The notes under the pieces are model-generated. The model searched no databases. It saw only the letters and a program-made list of their open reading frames with translations, and was not told the DNA's origin. A program made the position numbers and the translations under genes. 64,000 bases of DNA. Source: Deltaproteobacteria bacterium (lineage in GTDB: Bacteria; Myxococcota_A; Polyangia; GCA-2747355). Of this stretch, positions 33,485 to 41,767 are shown in pieces; position 1 is the first letter of the stretch, and each line of letters opens with the position of its first letter. The DNA lies in NCBI GenBank assembly GCA_020633415.1, contig JACKDQ010000006.1, forward strand, positions 248,001 to 312,000. Reading direction: 5' to 3'.

Positions 33485-34420
33485 CTAGTTACTCTCGGGG
33501 TCCGACGCGCCGCCCGCCCCTTCGGAGCCGGCGTCTGGTCCAGCAGCGGCTTCAGGCTCGGGCCGCGCTGCGCTGCGCCGCGAAACCACCTCAACTTTGG
33601 GACCATCACCACCCGAGTGCACGTGAATCGGCTGGTCACCACCCGTCGTACCATCGTAGGTGCTGGTGGCGCGCGCCGAGACAGCCGCTCGCTCGCGTCC
33701 AAGACGCTTGCCAACCAAGCAAGCGTCGGCAAGGCGCGACGCGAACAAGCGAATCGCGCGGATCGCATCGTCGTTCCCCGGCACCAAGTGGTTTACCTGA
33801 TCGGGATCGCAGTTGGTGTCGGTCAGCGCGATAATATCGATGTCCAACACGGTGGCTTCGGCCAGCGCGATGCGCTCCTTGCGAGGGTCGACGACGACCA
33901 TGACGCCGGGGGTCCCTTGCATCTCGCGGATACCACCGAGGTTGTACTCGAGCTTCGCCTTCTTGCGGCTGAGCACGAGCAGCTCTTTTTTGGTCAGGCG
34001 CTCGTTGTTGTCGGACAGCAGACCTTCGATCTCTTTGAGCTTATCGATACTCGAGCGCACGGTCCGCCAGTTGGTTAGCGTGCCACCCAGCCAGCGGTTG
34101 CTGACGTAGTACATGCCACAACGCTCGGCTTCTTCTTTGATCACGCCCTGGGCTTGCTTCTTGGTACCGACGAACAGCACGTCCTGGCCCGCGGCGACAG
34201 CCTCAACCACGCGGGTATAGGCCTTGATAAACAACGGCAAGGTTTGCTGCAGATCGATGATGTGGATGCCGTTGCGCGCGCCGTAGATATACGGCCGCAT
34301 CTTCGGATTCCAGCGCTTGGTTTGGTGACCGAAGTGCACACCGGCGGCGAGCAGCTCGCGGACGGTCATCACCGGTTCGTCGCCGAGCGTCGGCGCACGG
34401 GTTGCTTCTGTTTGACTCAT
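33485..34420 (-). CDS. rpsB: 30S ribosomal protein S2
   Basis: 311 residues. The S2 core occupies the first 235 residues: MTVRELLAAGVHFGHQTKRWNP, IYGARNGIHIIDLQQT, VLFVGTKKQAQ, YYVSNRWLGGTLTNW, LGGIREMQGTPGVMVVVDP, ALTDTNCDPDQVNHLVPGND and IRAIRLF. About 70 extra C-terminal residues are low complexity and acidic (EPEAAAGPDAGSEGAGG), a tail not present in E. coli S2. First gene of the operon; the ATG has a GGAGCATTTC Shine-Dalgarno. Confidence 0.96.
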   Translation of the reverse strand: MSQTEATRAPTLGDEPVMTVRELLAAGVHFGHQTKRWNPKMRPYIYGARNGIHIIDLQQTLPLFIKAYTRVVEAVAAGQDVLFVGTKKQAQGVIKEEAERCGMYYVSNRWLGGTLTNWRTVRSSIDKLKEIEGLLSDNNERLTKKELLVLSRKKAKLEYNLGGIREMQGTPGVMVVVDPRKERIALAEATVLDIDIIALTDTNCDPDQVNHLVPGNDDAIRAIRLFASRLADACLVGKRLGRERAAVSARATSTYDGTTGGDQPIHVHSGGDGPKVEVVSRRSAARPEPEAAAGPDAGSEGAGGASDPESN

Positions 34421-34606
34421 GATGAAATGCTCCTGGCGTTAAATCACCACCTGGCGGTGGCATCCTCCGCCGCATACCCTCTCGAAGCACCCATGTGCGC
34501 GAGACGGCCCAACCCGCAAAACTCCTCGAATCTCGAAGCGATACTTCGTCTCGGGAATCGAGAAGCACGCCTGCAGGGGGACGCGGCGTGTGTTTTCGGG
34601 CATCCG

Positions 34607-34633
34607 ATTATCACGCGGGCCACAACGATGCAA
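34607..34633 (-). promoter_or_regulatory. putative rpsB promoter with about 180-nt structured leader
   Basis: Minus strand TTGCAT (34628-34633), 15-base spacer, GATAAT (34607-34612) preceded by TG two bases upstream, so an extended -10 may offset the short spacer. Transcription would begin near 34600 and leave a leader of about 180 bases to the rpsB ATG at 34420. Within it 34525-34565 contains CTCGA/TCGAG-type inverted repeats that can pair across CGAAGCGATACTTCG. S2 commonly represses its own operon through the leader in other bacteria; this leader is a candidate for that. Confidence 0.4.
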
Positions 34634-34642
34634 GCCTTCAGG

Positions 34643-34674
34643 AAAAAACGGGACCGCCGCCATTTTCCGGCGGT
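34643..34674 (-). terminator. terminator of the DUF58/MoxR operon
   Basis: 7-bp stem ACCGCCG (34653-34659) with CGGCGGT (34668-34674), 8-base loop; on the minus strand followed by CCCG and TTTTTT (34648-34643). It lies between the DUF58 gene end and the rpsB promoter, where a terminator is expected. Bases 34675-34812 contain no further feature I can support. Confidence 0.6.
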
Positions 34675-34812
34675 TTACGCGCGCGGCGACCAGACCTGCC
34701 GGCGGCGGAATCTCTCGGGGGCCGCTCGGCTAGGCCAGGGCGAGACAGCGACAGTGCATCACTATAAAATCACGTAATTAAATCTCTATTTTCCTCGGCG
34801 ACCCGAGGCGCA

Positions 34813-36123
34813 CTACAATAAGCGGTCAGCTTTGATCTGGAGGTAGCGGTTGATGATCTGAGGCGTGGTCTGGGCTGGAGTCAAATCGAGCACCATCGAA
34901 CCGATCCGCTGGATCCGCGCCGCCAACTGCTCACGCCAGCGCGCCAGCTCAGCGGCCGCCCCGACCGAGAAGAACTCGCGCAGCGAAGCGGGAGACTTGT
35001 CCGCCAAAGTAAACAGATCTTGGTCGCGCATCAGCACGACCAACGGCAGGTGTCGCCGGGTGATCGCATGAAGGTGCGGCAGCAACATCGAGTAGGTCGC
35101 ACCATCCATCACGTTGGTCAGCAAGACCACCAGACTGCGTTGCCGCACCCGACGGAGCACCAGCGAGAATGCCTGGCCATAGTCGGGGTCTTGCTGCGAC
35201 AGCTGTAGGTCGTAAAGCGAATGAAGCACTGCGCTCTTGCGACGAAAGCCACCGCCGATCGGCAAGAACGCGCGGACATCGCGGTCGAAGGCGATCAACC
35301 CGACGTTATCACCCGAATCGATCGCCAACGAGCTGAGCATCAGCACGGCATTTAACGCGTGATCGAGATTGGTCAAGCCGGCCGACTCGGAGGCCATCAG
35401 TCGGCCGCAGTCGACCATGAAGAAGATGTTCTGGTTGCGACTAACTTGGTACTCGCGGGTGATCAGCCGTTGATAGCGCGCCGTGGCAAACGGATCGATC
35501 CGCCGATAGTCGTCGTCGGGCGAGTAGTCGCGCAGTCGATCGAACTCAACGTCTGAGGCACGACCCCGCGCCTGGCGAAATCCCATCAAATCGATGCGAT
35601 TGCGACGAGCGAGCAGTGCGTAGGTGCTCAACGCGCGCACATCGGGAAAAACCTTGAGCGAATGGTCGAGCTTGATCCGCAAGCGTCTGCGCCAGGTGCC
35701 GAGCAGACTGTCGGCGAACAGATAGGTGCGGCCGATCGTGTGAGCGCCCCGCCGCTGCGGCGTGACCCAGTAGGCGAAGCGACGCGATTGGCGCGGAGCG
35801 AGCGTCACCTCGAGCGGCAGTCCTTCCACGGCCATCGAGTCCGGAAAGGATTCGGTAAGCATCACGTGCAACCGACGCCGCAGCCGATTCTCCAGAGTGA
35901 CGACGAAGCGATTGCGCGCGCCGACCGAAAGGTTGTGATCGCCTCGACGGGTAACGCCTACAGCCCGGCGTCTGGGCAGCGTCAGCAGGTCGAGAAACAC
36001 CACGACCAGCAGCGCAATGTCCGCGCCAACAATCCAGCTGCGCGCGAACGGAAAGGCCACGGCGATCGCCGAGATTAGGGTCGGACCCAACAGCAAGAGC
36101 AGTAGGCGGTAGGTCGGGGTCAC
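34813..36123 (-). CDS. DUF58 domain protein with VWA-like fold
   Basis: 436 residues. Two N-terminal membrane spans (LLLLLLGPTLISAIAVAF and IVGADIALLVVVFLDLL), a beta-rich middle, the DUF58 hallmark GRASDVEFDRLRDYSPDDDYRRIDPFATAR near 195, then a VWA-like domain (FFMVDCGRLM as a MIDAS-like DxxxxS variant, ALNAVLMLSSLAIDSGDNVGLIAFD, LVVLLTNVMD). DUF58 proteins are partners of MoxR AAA+ ATPases, whose gene overlaps by four bases upstream. Last gene of the seven-gene cluster; function of the family is not established beyond envelope or complex-assembly roles. Confidence 0.9.
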   Translation of the reverse strand: MTPTYRLLLLLLGPTLISAIAVAFPFARSWIVGADIALLVVVFLDLLTLPRRRAVGVTRRGDHNLSVGARNRFVVTLENRLRRRLHVMLTESFPDSMAVEGLPLEVTLAPRQSRRFAYWVTPQRRGAHTIGRTYLFADSLLGTWRRRLRIKLDHSLKVFPDVRALSTYALLARRNRIDLMGFRQARGRASDVEFDRLRDYSPDDDYRRIDPFATARYQRLITREYQVSRNQNIFFMVDCGRLMASESAGLTNLDHALNAVLMLSSLAIDSGDNVGLIAFDRDVRAFLPIGGGFRRKSAVLHSLYDLQLSQQDPDYGQAFSLVLRRVRQRSLVVLLTNVMDGATYSMLLPHLHAITRRHLPLVVLMRDQDLFTLADKSPASLREFFSVGAAAELARWREQLAARIQRIGSMVLDLTPAQTTPQIINRYLQIKADRLL

Positions 36124-37082
36124 CGCAGCTCTGGCACTTCGACGGCGGCAATGATTTCCTGAACAACATCGTCGGCAGTCAAACCTTCGATCTCGGCGTC
36201 TGGGTTAAGGATCACGCGGTGTCGCAGTGTCCATGGCGCCAGACGGCGGACGTCATCGGGGTTGACGTAGTCCCGGCCCATCATCGCTGCATGAATCCGG
36301 CTGGTGAGCAATAGGGTCACGCTGGCGCGCGGGCTCGCTCCCATGAAGAGGCTGCCCCAATTGCGCGTCTGACCGGTTAGCGAGGTGATGTAGTCGATCA
36401 CGCGCCGATCGACGTGGATCTGGGCTGCCAAACGCTGCATCTGCTCGACCTGGTCAGCAGAACAAACCGCTTGCACGCCCGCGCTATCGAGTTGCCGAGG
36501 GTCGAATCCCCTCAGATAGTTATCGAGGATGCGATTCTCCTCCTCTTTGGCCGGATAGGTCATGTTGAGCTTGAACATGAAGCGGTCGAGCTGCGCCTCG
36601 GGCAGCGGATATGTTCCTTGAGACTCGACCGGGTTTTGGGTCGCCATCGTGATAAACGGCCGCGGCAATGGGTAGGCTGCGCCGTCGATCGTAACCTGGA
36701 AGTCCTGCATCGACTCGAGCAGCGCGGCTTGCGTCTTGGCCGGTGCGCGATTGATCTCGTCAGCGAGCAACAGCTGGGCGAACACCGGGCCGGCCCGAAA
36801 GACCAATTCACCCTTCTTAGCGTCATAAACCTTGTTGCCCGTCACGTCTGAGGGCATCAAGTCGGGTGTGAACTGGATGCGCTTAAATTCGAGCGACAGC
36901 ACACGCGAGAGGGCGCGCACCAGCAGCGTCTTCCCCAACCCAGGAACGCCCTCGATCAGCACATGGCCTTGACCGACCAATGCGATCAACACACCTTCGA
37001 CGATGTCCTCCTGGCCGACGATCACCTTCGCCATCTGCTGACGGGCAGCCTCCACGAGCTGCGCAAATTGTTCGACGTTCAC
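36120..37082 (-). CDS. MoxR-family AAA+ ATPase
   Basis: 320 residues. Walker A is GVPGLGKTLLVRAL (about 43-55), followed by RIQFTPDLMPSDVTGN, Walker B LLLADEINRAPAKTQAALLE, sensor 1 ATQNPVESQGTYPLPEAQLDRF, and a C-terminal lid with GASPRASVTLL and VNPDDVRRLAPWTLRHR. MoxR ATPases act as chaperones inserting cofactors or remodelling complexes, typically with DUF58 and VWA proteins. It shares ATGA overlaps with both neighbours, so is coupled in translation. Confidence 0.95.
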   Translation of the reverse strand: MNVEQFAQLVEAARQQMAKVIVGQEDIVEGVLIALVGQGHVLIEGVPGLGKTLLVRALSRVLSLEFKRIQFTPDLMPSDVTGNKVYDAKKGELVFRAGPVFAQLLLADEINRAPAKTQAALLESMQDFQVTIDGAAYPLPRPFITMATQNPVESQGTYPLPEAQLDRFMFKLNMTYPAKEEENRILDNYLRGFDPRQLDSAGVQAVCSADQVEQMQRLAAQIHVDRRVIDYITSLTGQTRNWGSLFMGASPRASVTLLLTSRIHAAMMGRDYVNPDDVRRLAPWTLRHRVILNPDAEIEGLTADDVVQEIIAAVEVPELR

Positions 37083-38209
37083 CTGTTCTTCTTCCTTCCA
37101 TCGGCAACGGCGCTGTGCCGTTCCAGTTCTGCCAATGCTTGGCAGAGGCGAAAGTGGCGCTGAATCTCACGCGCGTCGGGCAAGGAGGACTCGCCGATCG
37201 CGTACTCGATCTGTGCCAGCAGACTATCCACACTGTCGACGTTCCGTCCGCTGCGCGTCGCGATCAAGCGAGCGAGCTGCACGCGCTGCTGCCCGCGCTC
37301 TGTGCCGCTCAGCCGGCCGGCCAGCTTCTCGCAGACGCGCTGATAAAACGCCGCCAAAGCGTGGCGCGACGAACCGGCGCGCAGGTAAAGGTTCCCCAAG
37401 GCCTCCGCGTGCTGCGCGAAGCGCCGACGGATCGGCGATGGCTCCGGATCTGACTCGCCAAAGCGTGGCGTCAGCAACCAATAGAGCAGAAACAGCGCCA
37501 ACAGACCGTGCAGAACCAGTGGAACGAGGTTGGCCTTCTTAAGTAGCTCGGTGAGCTTGCCGGCTTGGCGGTCGTCGATAAATAGGATCCGCCCGCGCGG
37601 CGGAACGGCCGCGCCGATCCAGCGACGGACAGCGACGATCAAATCGTCGTCTCCAACGCTGGCGTTGACAACCAACCCTTGGTGAGCGAGCAGCAGCGCC
37701 AGGCCACGACCGTGCGCGCGCTCGACAGCTAGTCCGCGCTGATCCTTGCCGACGACCATATTGTCGCCCTTTTTCAAATCGATCGCGCACATTGCCGATC
37801 GCAAGTTGATCGGCTTGTTGAATCCCTTGGCAGCTGGACTGAATGCTGCTTTGCCGCTGCGCTCGAGCTGAAGTCCGGCGAAGTCGACGCGTGCGCAATG
37901 CTCGTCGACAAACAACGGTGGCGCATAGAGCAACGCCTTACCCTGCTTGAGCCAGGACTCGATGCGCTGCGACTTCAGCAGGTCACTCTCTCCTAAGACG
38001 ATCACCAGATCGTGGTTCGCATCGAGCCGATCGATGTCGCTGCTCCGCTGGACTTGGTAGCCAAGATCTTCGAGAAGCAGATAAAAGATCAGCTTTCCAT
38101 CGCCATCGCGACTGATACTTGTCGACGCAGCGGCGCTGAGCGGAATCCCCAGCCAAAGCAGCAAGAGCATTCGCAAACCGCTCAATGCCCGACGCCTACC
38201 GCTCATCAC
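37079..38209 (-). CDS. DUF4350 domain protein of the MoxR cluster
   Basis: 376 residues. Signal or anchor helix at the start (ALSGLRMLLLLWLGIPLSAAAS), a periplasmic domain with LIFYLLLEDLGYQVQRSSDIDRLD and LVIVLGESDLL typical of DUF4350, one internal membrane span near 235 (VPLVLHGLLALFLLYWLLTP), then a cytoplasmic helical part (RFAQHAEALGNLYLRAGSSRHALAAFYQRV). Such proteins recur with MoxR, DUF58 and DUF4129 genes. ATGA overlaps join it to the genes on both sides. Confidence 0.85.
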   Translation of the reverse strand: MMSGRRRALSGLRMLLLLWLGIPLSAAASTSISRDGDGKLIFYLLLEDLGYQVQRSSDIDRLDANHDLVIVLGESDLLKSQRIESWLKQGKALLYAPPLFVDEHCARVDFAGLQLERSGKAAFSPAAKGFNKPINLRSAMCAIDLKKGDNMVVGKDQRGLAVERAHGRGLALLLAHQGLVVNASVGDDDLIVAVRRWIGAAVPPRGRILFIDDRQAGKLTELLKKANLVPLVLHGLLALFLLYWLLTPRFGESDPEPSPIRRRFAQHAEALGNLYLRAGSSRHALAAFYQRVCEKLAGRLSGTERGQQRVQLARLIATRSGRNVDSVDSLLAQIEYAIGESSLPDAREIQRHFRLCQALAELERHSAVADGRKKNR

Positions 38210-38904
38210 ACCAACTCCTGTACACGAGACTCCAGCTCGTCGTAGCCAGCCGGCTGTTGCCCGCGCACGCCGAGCACCGCACGCTCAGCCGCTTCGGTTA
38301 CCGCAGCGAGCATCCGCTTGAACCGCGGATGGGGGCTGAGGGAGCGCACGTACTCCCAGTTGGTCGTGCTGCCATCGAGCTGAAGCAACCCACGATCGGC
38401 CAAGCGCAAGAGCAGATAACGATGGAGCGCAGCCAGCGCCGCGGCGCCTTCACCGCGCTCGAATAGTGCACGGCAGTCTGCTAGTTCGACATGCCACGGG
38501 AGACGCGCGCGTTGCGCGGCGGTCGAATCATCATCACTGTGGTCGACGCCAGCCCGAGTCACTGGTGCCAAGTCTCGATATCCGCTGCCCAGCGCCATAA
38601 ACAGCGGGATCAGCATCGCTGCGACGATCACGGCTAGAAGGACATAGCCGACGACCGGCGGCATACTCGGCAGCTTGAATGACGACTTGCTGTTGGACGG
38701 CTTATGCTCCGCCTGTGCTGAACAGCCTTGGCTTCGCTTGCGCTCTTGGCGCTGACGAAAGCCGATCCGCTCGGCGATTCGATCGATGCGCTGATGGGTG
38801 TCTCTGATTTCGTCGAACGGCGGCTCAGCGCTGACCAGCTGCGGCGCGAGACACAGACCGAGCAGCGCGAAGGCCAACAGCCGAAATCGTTGCCGCGCGC
38901 TCAT
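38206..38904 (-). CDS. DUF4129 domain protein of the MoxR cluster
   Basis: 232 residues. N-terminal signal peptide (LLAFALLGLCLAPQLVSA), a single membrane span near 85 (VGYVLLAVIVAAMLIPLFMAL), and a cytoplasmic DUF4129 helical region: ADCRALFERGEGAAALAALHRYLLLRLADRGLLQLDGSTTNWEYVR is its classic pattern, of which the key points are the LHRYLL helix and TNWEY. The C-terminal ERAVLGVRGQQPAGYDELE completes the domain. It is coupled by 4-base overlaps to the membrane protein and DUF4350 genes. Confidence 0.85.
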   Translation of the reverse strand: MSARQRFRLLAFALLGLCLAPQLVSAEPPFDEIRDTHQRIDRIAERIGFRQRQERKRSQGCSAQAEHKPSNSKSSFKLPSMPPVVGYVLLAVIVAAMLIPLFMALGSGYRDLAPVTRAGVDHSDDDSTAAQRARLPWHVELADCRALFERGEGAAALAALHRYLLLRLADRGLLQLDGSTTNWEYVRSLSPHPRFKRMLAAVTEAAERAVLGVRGQQPAGYDELESRVQELV

Positions 38905-39719
38905 CTGTGGGATCCATCGCCGAGCGCCAGACTGCGCGAGCGTGCCTCAGCAAGGCGGCGAAAGGCGATCTCGAGGTCCCAGCCCTCTTTGCGAATGCGC
39001 ACGTCGAGGTAGACGAAGAACCAGCAAAATGTCGCCAGTGGCAAGGCCAAGCAAAAGCCGATCAAGCTCAGCAGGTGGCGATAGTGATAGTACTCGGTCA
39101 ACGCACCAACGACCTCGATCGACGAGCCGAAGACGTAGGCGATCAGCGAATGATTGATCGTCGCCAATGCTAGGGTGGTGTATGCGAGCACCGCTGCCAC
39201 ACCCGCCGCATGACCAAACACGCGGTCATGAAACCCCCCCGCGAATCGACGCGCGCGGCGCATCGATGCAGCAAGTCCCGATCGCTCGAGCATCACGATC
39301 GGTCCAACGAACCATTGATTGCGCCAGAGGTAGAGGCCCGGGACGACCAGCGCCACTAGACCGACCAGCGCGAGCAGGCGGCCGACGAAAAACAGCGCGA
39401 GAAATTGCGGCGTGCGGCGTAATGTATTGACCAGCGCATCGACCAAACGAACGCGCGGCAAGAAGACCAGCATGCCGCACGTCGATATCGCCGCGGGCAT
39501 GAACACTGGGCCGATCAGCAGGACAACCAGCCAAACCCACCACGGATTCCATCGAGCCCACAGCAACAGCCCGAGGGCAATCGACAAGAGCGGCAGTGCG
39601 CAGAGCAACCAGACCGAAAGCATCGAGCCCGGACGACGCTGCAGCATCCGTGCAACGATCGCGAGGATCTGCCCCGCACTCCGCGGCCGAATCTCAACCT
39701 GCAAGTCAGCCGGATTCAT
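38901..39719 (-). CDS. polytopic membrane protein of the MoxR cluster
   Basis: 272 residues from ATG 39719 (MNPADLQVEIRPRSAGQIL), which overlaps the SpoIIM stop as ATGA. Four to six membrane spans are visible (MLSVWLLCALPLLSIALGLLL; WVWLVVLLIGPVFMPAAIST; FVGRLLALVGLVALVVPGLYL; LIGFCLALPLATFCWFFVYLDVRIRKEGWDLE as the last span and a common membrane-end motif). The last motif is shared by glycerophosphoryl diester phosphodiesterase-type and DUF-type stress membrane proteins. The open frame extends to 39932 but runs over the neighbour in another phase. Function unknown. Confidence 0.82.
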   Translation of the reverse strand: MNPADLQVEIRPRSAGQILAIVARMLQRRPGSMLSVWLLCALPLLSIALGLLLWARWNPWWVWLVVLLIGPVFMPAAISTCGMLVFLPRVRLVDALVNTLRRTPQFLALFFVGRLLALVGLVALVVPGLYLWRNQWFVGPIVMLERSGLAASMRRARRFAGGFHDRVFGHAAGVAAVLAYTTLALATINHSLIAYVFGSSIEVVGALTEYYHYRHLLSLIGFCLALPLATFCWFFVYLDVRIRKEGWDLEIAFRRLAEARSRSLALGDGSHR

Positions 39720-40873
39720 CGCAGCCACGCACGACGGCGGCGCAGTCCACCGAGCGTCAAGAGCACGCCGACTAGGCCGACGGCCGACCAAATCGCGAAA
39801 TGGGTCGCGCCGGCTTCGGCGAAATAGGCGGCGAGATTGGCGACGGCGCCGACGATACTCAGCGCGCCTCCGCCGAGCACCAAGCCGTCTCCTTGTCGCC
39901 GAAGCTCGCCCGCAGCGCGCGCAACGAACCAAGGCAGGATGCCGAAATAGAAGGTCAGAAACAATACACAGACGCCGCCAAAGGCAAACTTCAGCCAGAT
40001 CGGCAACGACGACGGTGAAAAGAAGCCTTCGATCAACGCAGCACCGAGCAATAGCACCGCGGCACCGAGCACGATCTGCACCGCATCTACCGCCGCATCG
40101 CGCAGAGAATCACGGCGCCGACGATTACCGGTAATGATCATTCCAAAACCAAGGCGCAGCCCTGCACCTCCCGACAGGGCGATGGCGAACAGCTCGAAGG
40201 GACCGTGGCCGATGATAAAGCTCAACAGGTTGGTCGCCGACGGCGTTGTCGAGACGAACCCGGTAACGGCGCCAAGCACAACTCCGTTGTAGAGCAAGAA
40301 GAAGATCGAACCGAGACCAGCGAACACTCCCGTAGCGAAGCAGCGAAATGCGATGCCGACGTTGTTGAACACGTAAAAGCCAGTCATCGCCGCGTCGAGC
40401 GATTCCGGCCGCCCAGCGGCGTGGCCCTTCTTGTACATCCTTTCGAACTGGCTGAGCATCGACTTTGGCACGATCGCGAACAGCGCCGAGTCATTGCTGC
40501 GCGAGAGCCCGACGGTTGCCAGCAGCGGGCCGAAGAAGAGCAGCATACCGATCACCACGTATCGGGCGTTGCGATGGATAATCAGCGGCAGCTTGCGACG
40601 AAAGAACGCGGCGATCTGACCGAGCGGCTGACGCGGGCTCACGTAAAACCGGTTATGAGCGCGTGCCGCCAAACTGTTGAGGTACTCGGTAAGTTCTTCC
40701 GGAAACCCTTGCGCGCGAGCCAGCGCCAGATCGGCGCCGACGTTGCGAAACAGCGCCGCAAAACGCGAGAGGTTGGTCGCCGACCGACGGAGCTCGCCAC
40801 CGATCGACGAGAGCAGCGCCTCCAGCTCCCGCCACTCAGCGCTTCGCGCGCGAATCATCTGCTCAGCGGTCAC
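39716..40873 (-). CDS. SpoIIM-like (stage II sporulation protein M) membrane protein
   Basis: 385 residues. The N-terminal helical part (WRELEALLSSIGGELRR, YLNSLAARAHNRFY) precedes at least six membrane spans with the SpoIIM/DUF95 pattern FYVFNNVGIAFRCFATGVFAGLGS, then TNLLSFIIGHGPFELFAIALSGGAGLRLG near 240. SpoIIM helps peptidoglycan remodelling during engulfment in Bacillus; in non-sporulating bacteria the domain recurs in MoxR clusters with unknown role. The C-terminal 110 residues add three further spans. Overlaps the RDD gene by 4 bases. Confidence 0.88.
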   Translation of the reverse strand: MTAEQMIRARSAEWRELEALLSSIGGELRRSATNLSRFAALFRNVGADLALARAQGFPEELTEYLNSLAARAHNRFYVSPRQPLGQIAAFFRRKLPLIIHRNARYVVIGMLLFFGPLLATVGLSRSNDSALFAIVPKSMLSQFERMYKKGHAAGRPESLDAAMTGFYVFNNVGIAFRCFATGVFAGLGSIFFLLYNGVVLGAVTGFVSTTPSATNLLSFIIGHGPFELFAIALSGGAGLRLGFGMIITGNRRRRDSLRDAAVDAVQIVLGAAVLLLGAALIEGFFSPSSLPIWLKFAFGGVCVLFLTFYFGILPWFVARAAGELRRQGDGLVLGGGALSIVGAVANLAAYFAEAGATHFAIWSAVGLVGVLLTLGGLRRRRAWLR

Positions 40874-41595
40874 GCTTGGGACTCCCTGGCTGCACTGGCG
40901 AACAACCTAACCAGGGTCTCACTGGCGGTATCTCCCGCGTCAAAGCCGAAACGTTGACGGTAGTGGCCAGCGAGAATTTCGGCGAGCTGCTCGCGCCGCT
41001 CTGGGTGCAAACGGTCTTTGCGCACGACAAACTCTTGCAACAAGCGGCGCTCGCGATTGCTCAACACCACGCGGCTATCGCTGCGAAACAGGCTCGGATC
41101 GATCTTCGGCAGTTGTGCGCCGTAGTAAGCGCGCTGCTCCCGGACGACTACCGTCCCCGCCGCCAGGTCGCCGAGCCGCTGAAAACGGCCTGAAGCCATC
41201 ACCGAGATCGCTCCAATAGCATAAGAGAACGGCAACTGATCAGCGGCGCGCAGCAAGTTGCGGATCGCCGAATCGAAGAAGCCGATCGGGTGGCCCTCAA
41301 CGCGCACGACGCGCAGTTCGAACAACCGCTTTCCTGGGCTCTGGCCCGACATCATGCTTTCACAGAACACATAGTAGCCCCACTCGACGGCGAAGTAGAT
41401 CACGAGCCACAGTCCGAGACTCGCTAGGCCCGCAACACCGGCGACGAAAAACAACACCACACCAATGATCACGACCGCCGCTACGCGGATCAGCAGATCG
41501 ATCGCGTACGCTTTACCGCGATCGAGCAAGCTCGCCAATTCGTAGTCCAAGGAAATTCCCTCGGGCGAATCAACCTGGAGGTTGGTGCTGATCAT
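40870..41595 (-). CDS. RDD-family membrane protein
   Basis: 241 residues; first gene of the MoxR cluster. The RDD domain is at 15-160: GISLDYELASLLDRGKAYAIDLL, where the family R-D-D reads R-D with altered spacing, FAVEWGYYVFCESMMSGQSPGKRLFELRVV, and RAADQLPFSYAIG. Three membrane spans. RDD proteins are often ion transporters or partners in envelope stress. A cytoplasmic tail (residues 170-241) is rich in Arg and Glu (RERRLLQEFVVRKDRLHPER). Upstream 41596-41767 is shared with the divergent antiporter; I see no clear promoter there. Confidence 0.87.
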   Translation of the reverse strand: MISTNLQVDSPEGISLDYELASLLDRGKAYAIDLLIRVAAVVIIGVVLFFVAGVAGLASLGLWLVIYFAVEWGYYVFCESMMSGQSPGKRLFELRVVRVEGHPIGFFDSAIRNLLRAADQLPFSYAIGAISVMASGRFQRLGDLAAGTVVVREQRAYYGAQLPKIDPSLFRSDSRVVLSNRERRLLQEFVVRKDRLHPERREQLAEILAGHYRQRFGFDAGDTASETLVRLFASAARESQA

Positions 41596-41767
41596 CGCTG
41601 CATACTAGATCCCCTTGCCTGGCCTGTGAAGCAGGCCGACAGCCCGACGACGAATCGCTTACGGTGACGCGCTCCGGCGACCGTGATAACCTGGCCTTGC
41701 GCGAGAGATCGAATAGTTTCCGGGGCGTGCCCAGATCGCAGTCGTGGGCCAGAGGAATGATCTGCGG

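Noticed and set aside
36500..36515. tRNA T-arm-like word GGGTCGAATCCC
   Set aside because: Lies inside the moxR coding region with no acceptor or anticodon stem around it.
40205..40957. 250-codon plus-strand ORF opposite the SpoIIM and RDD genes
   Set aside because: Very Arg/Gln-rich antisense frame with no domain; the minus-strand genes explain the region.
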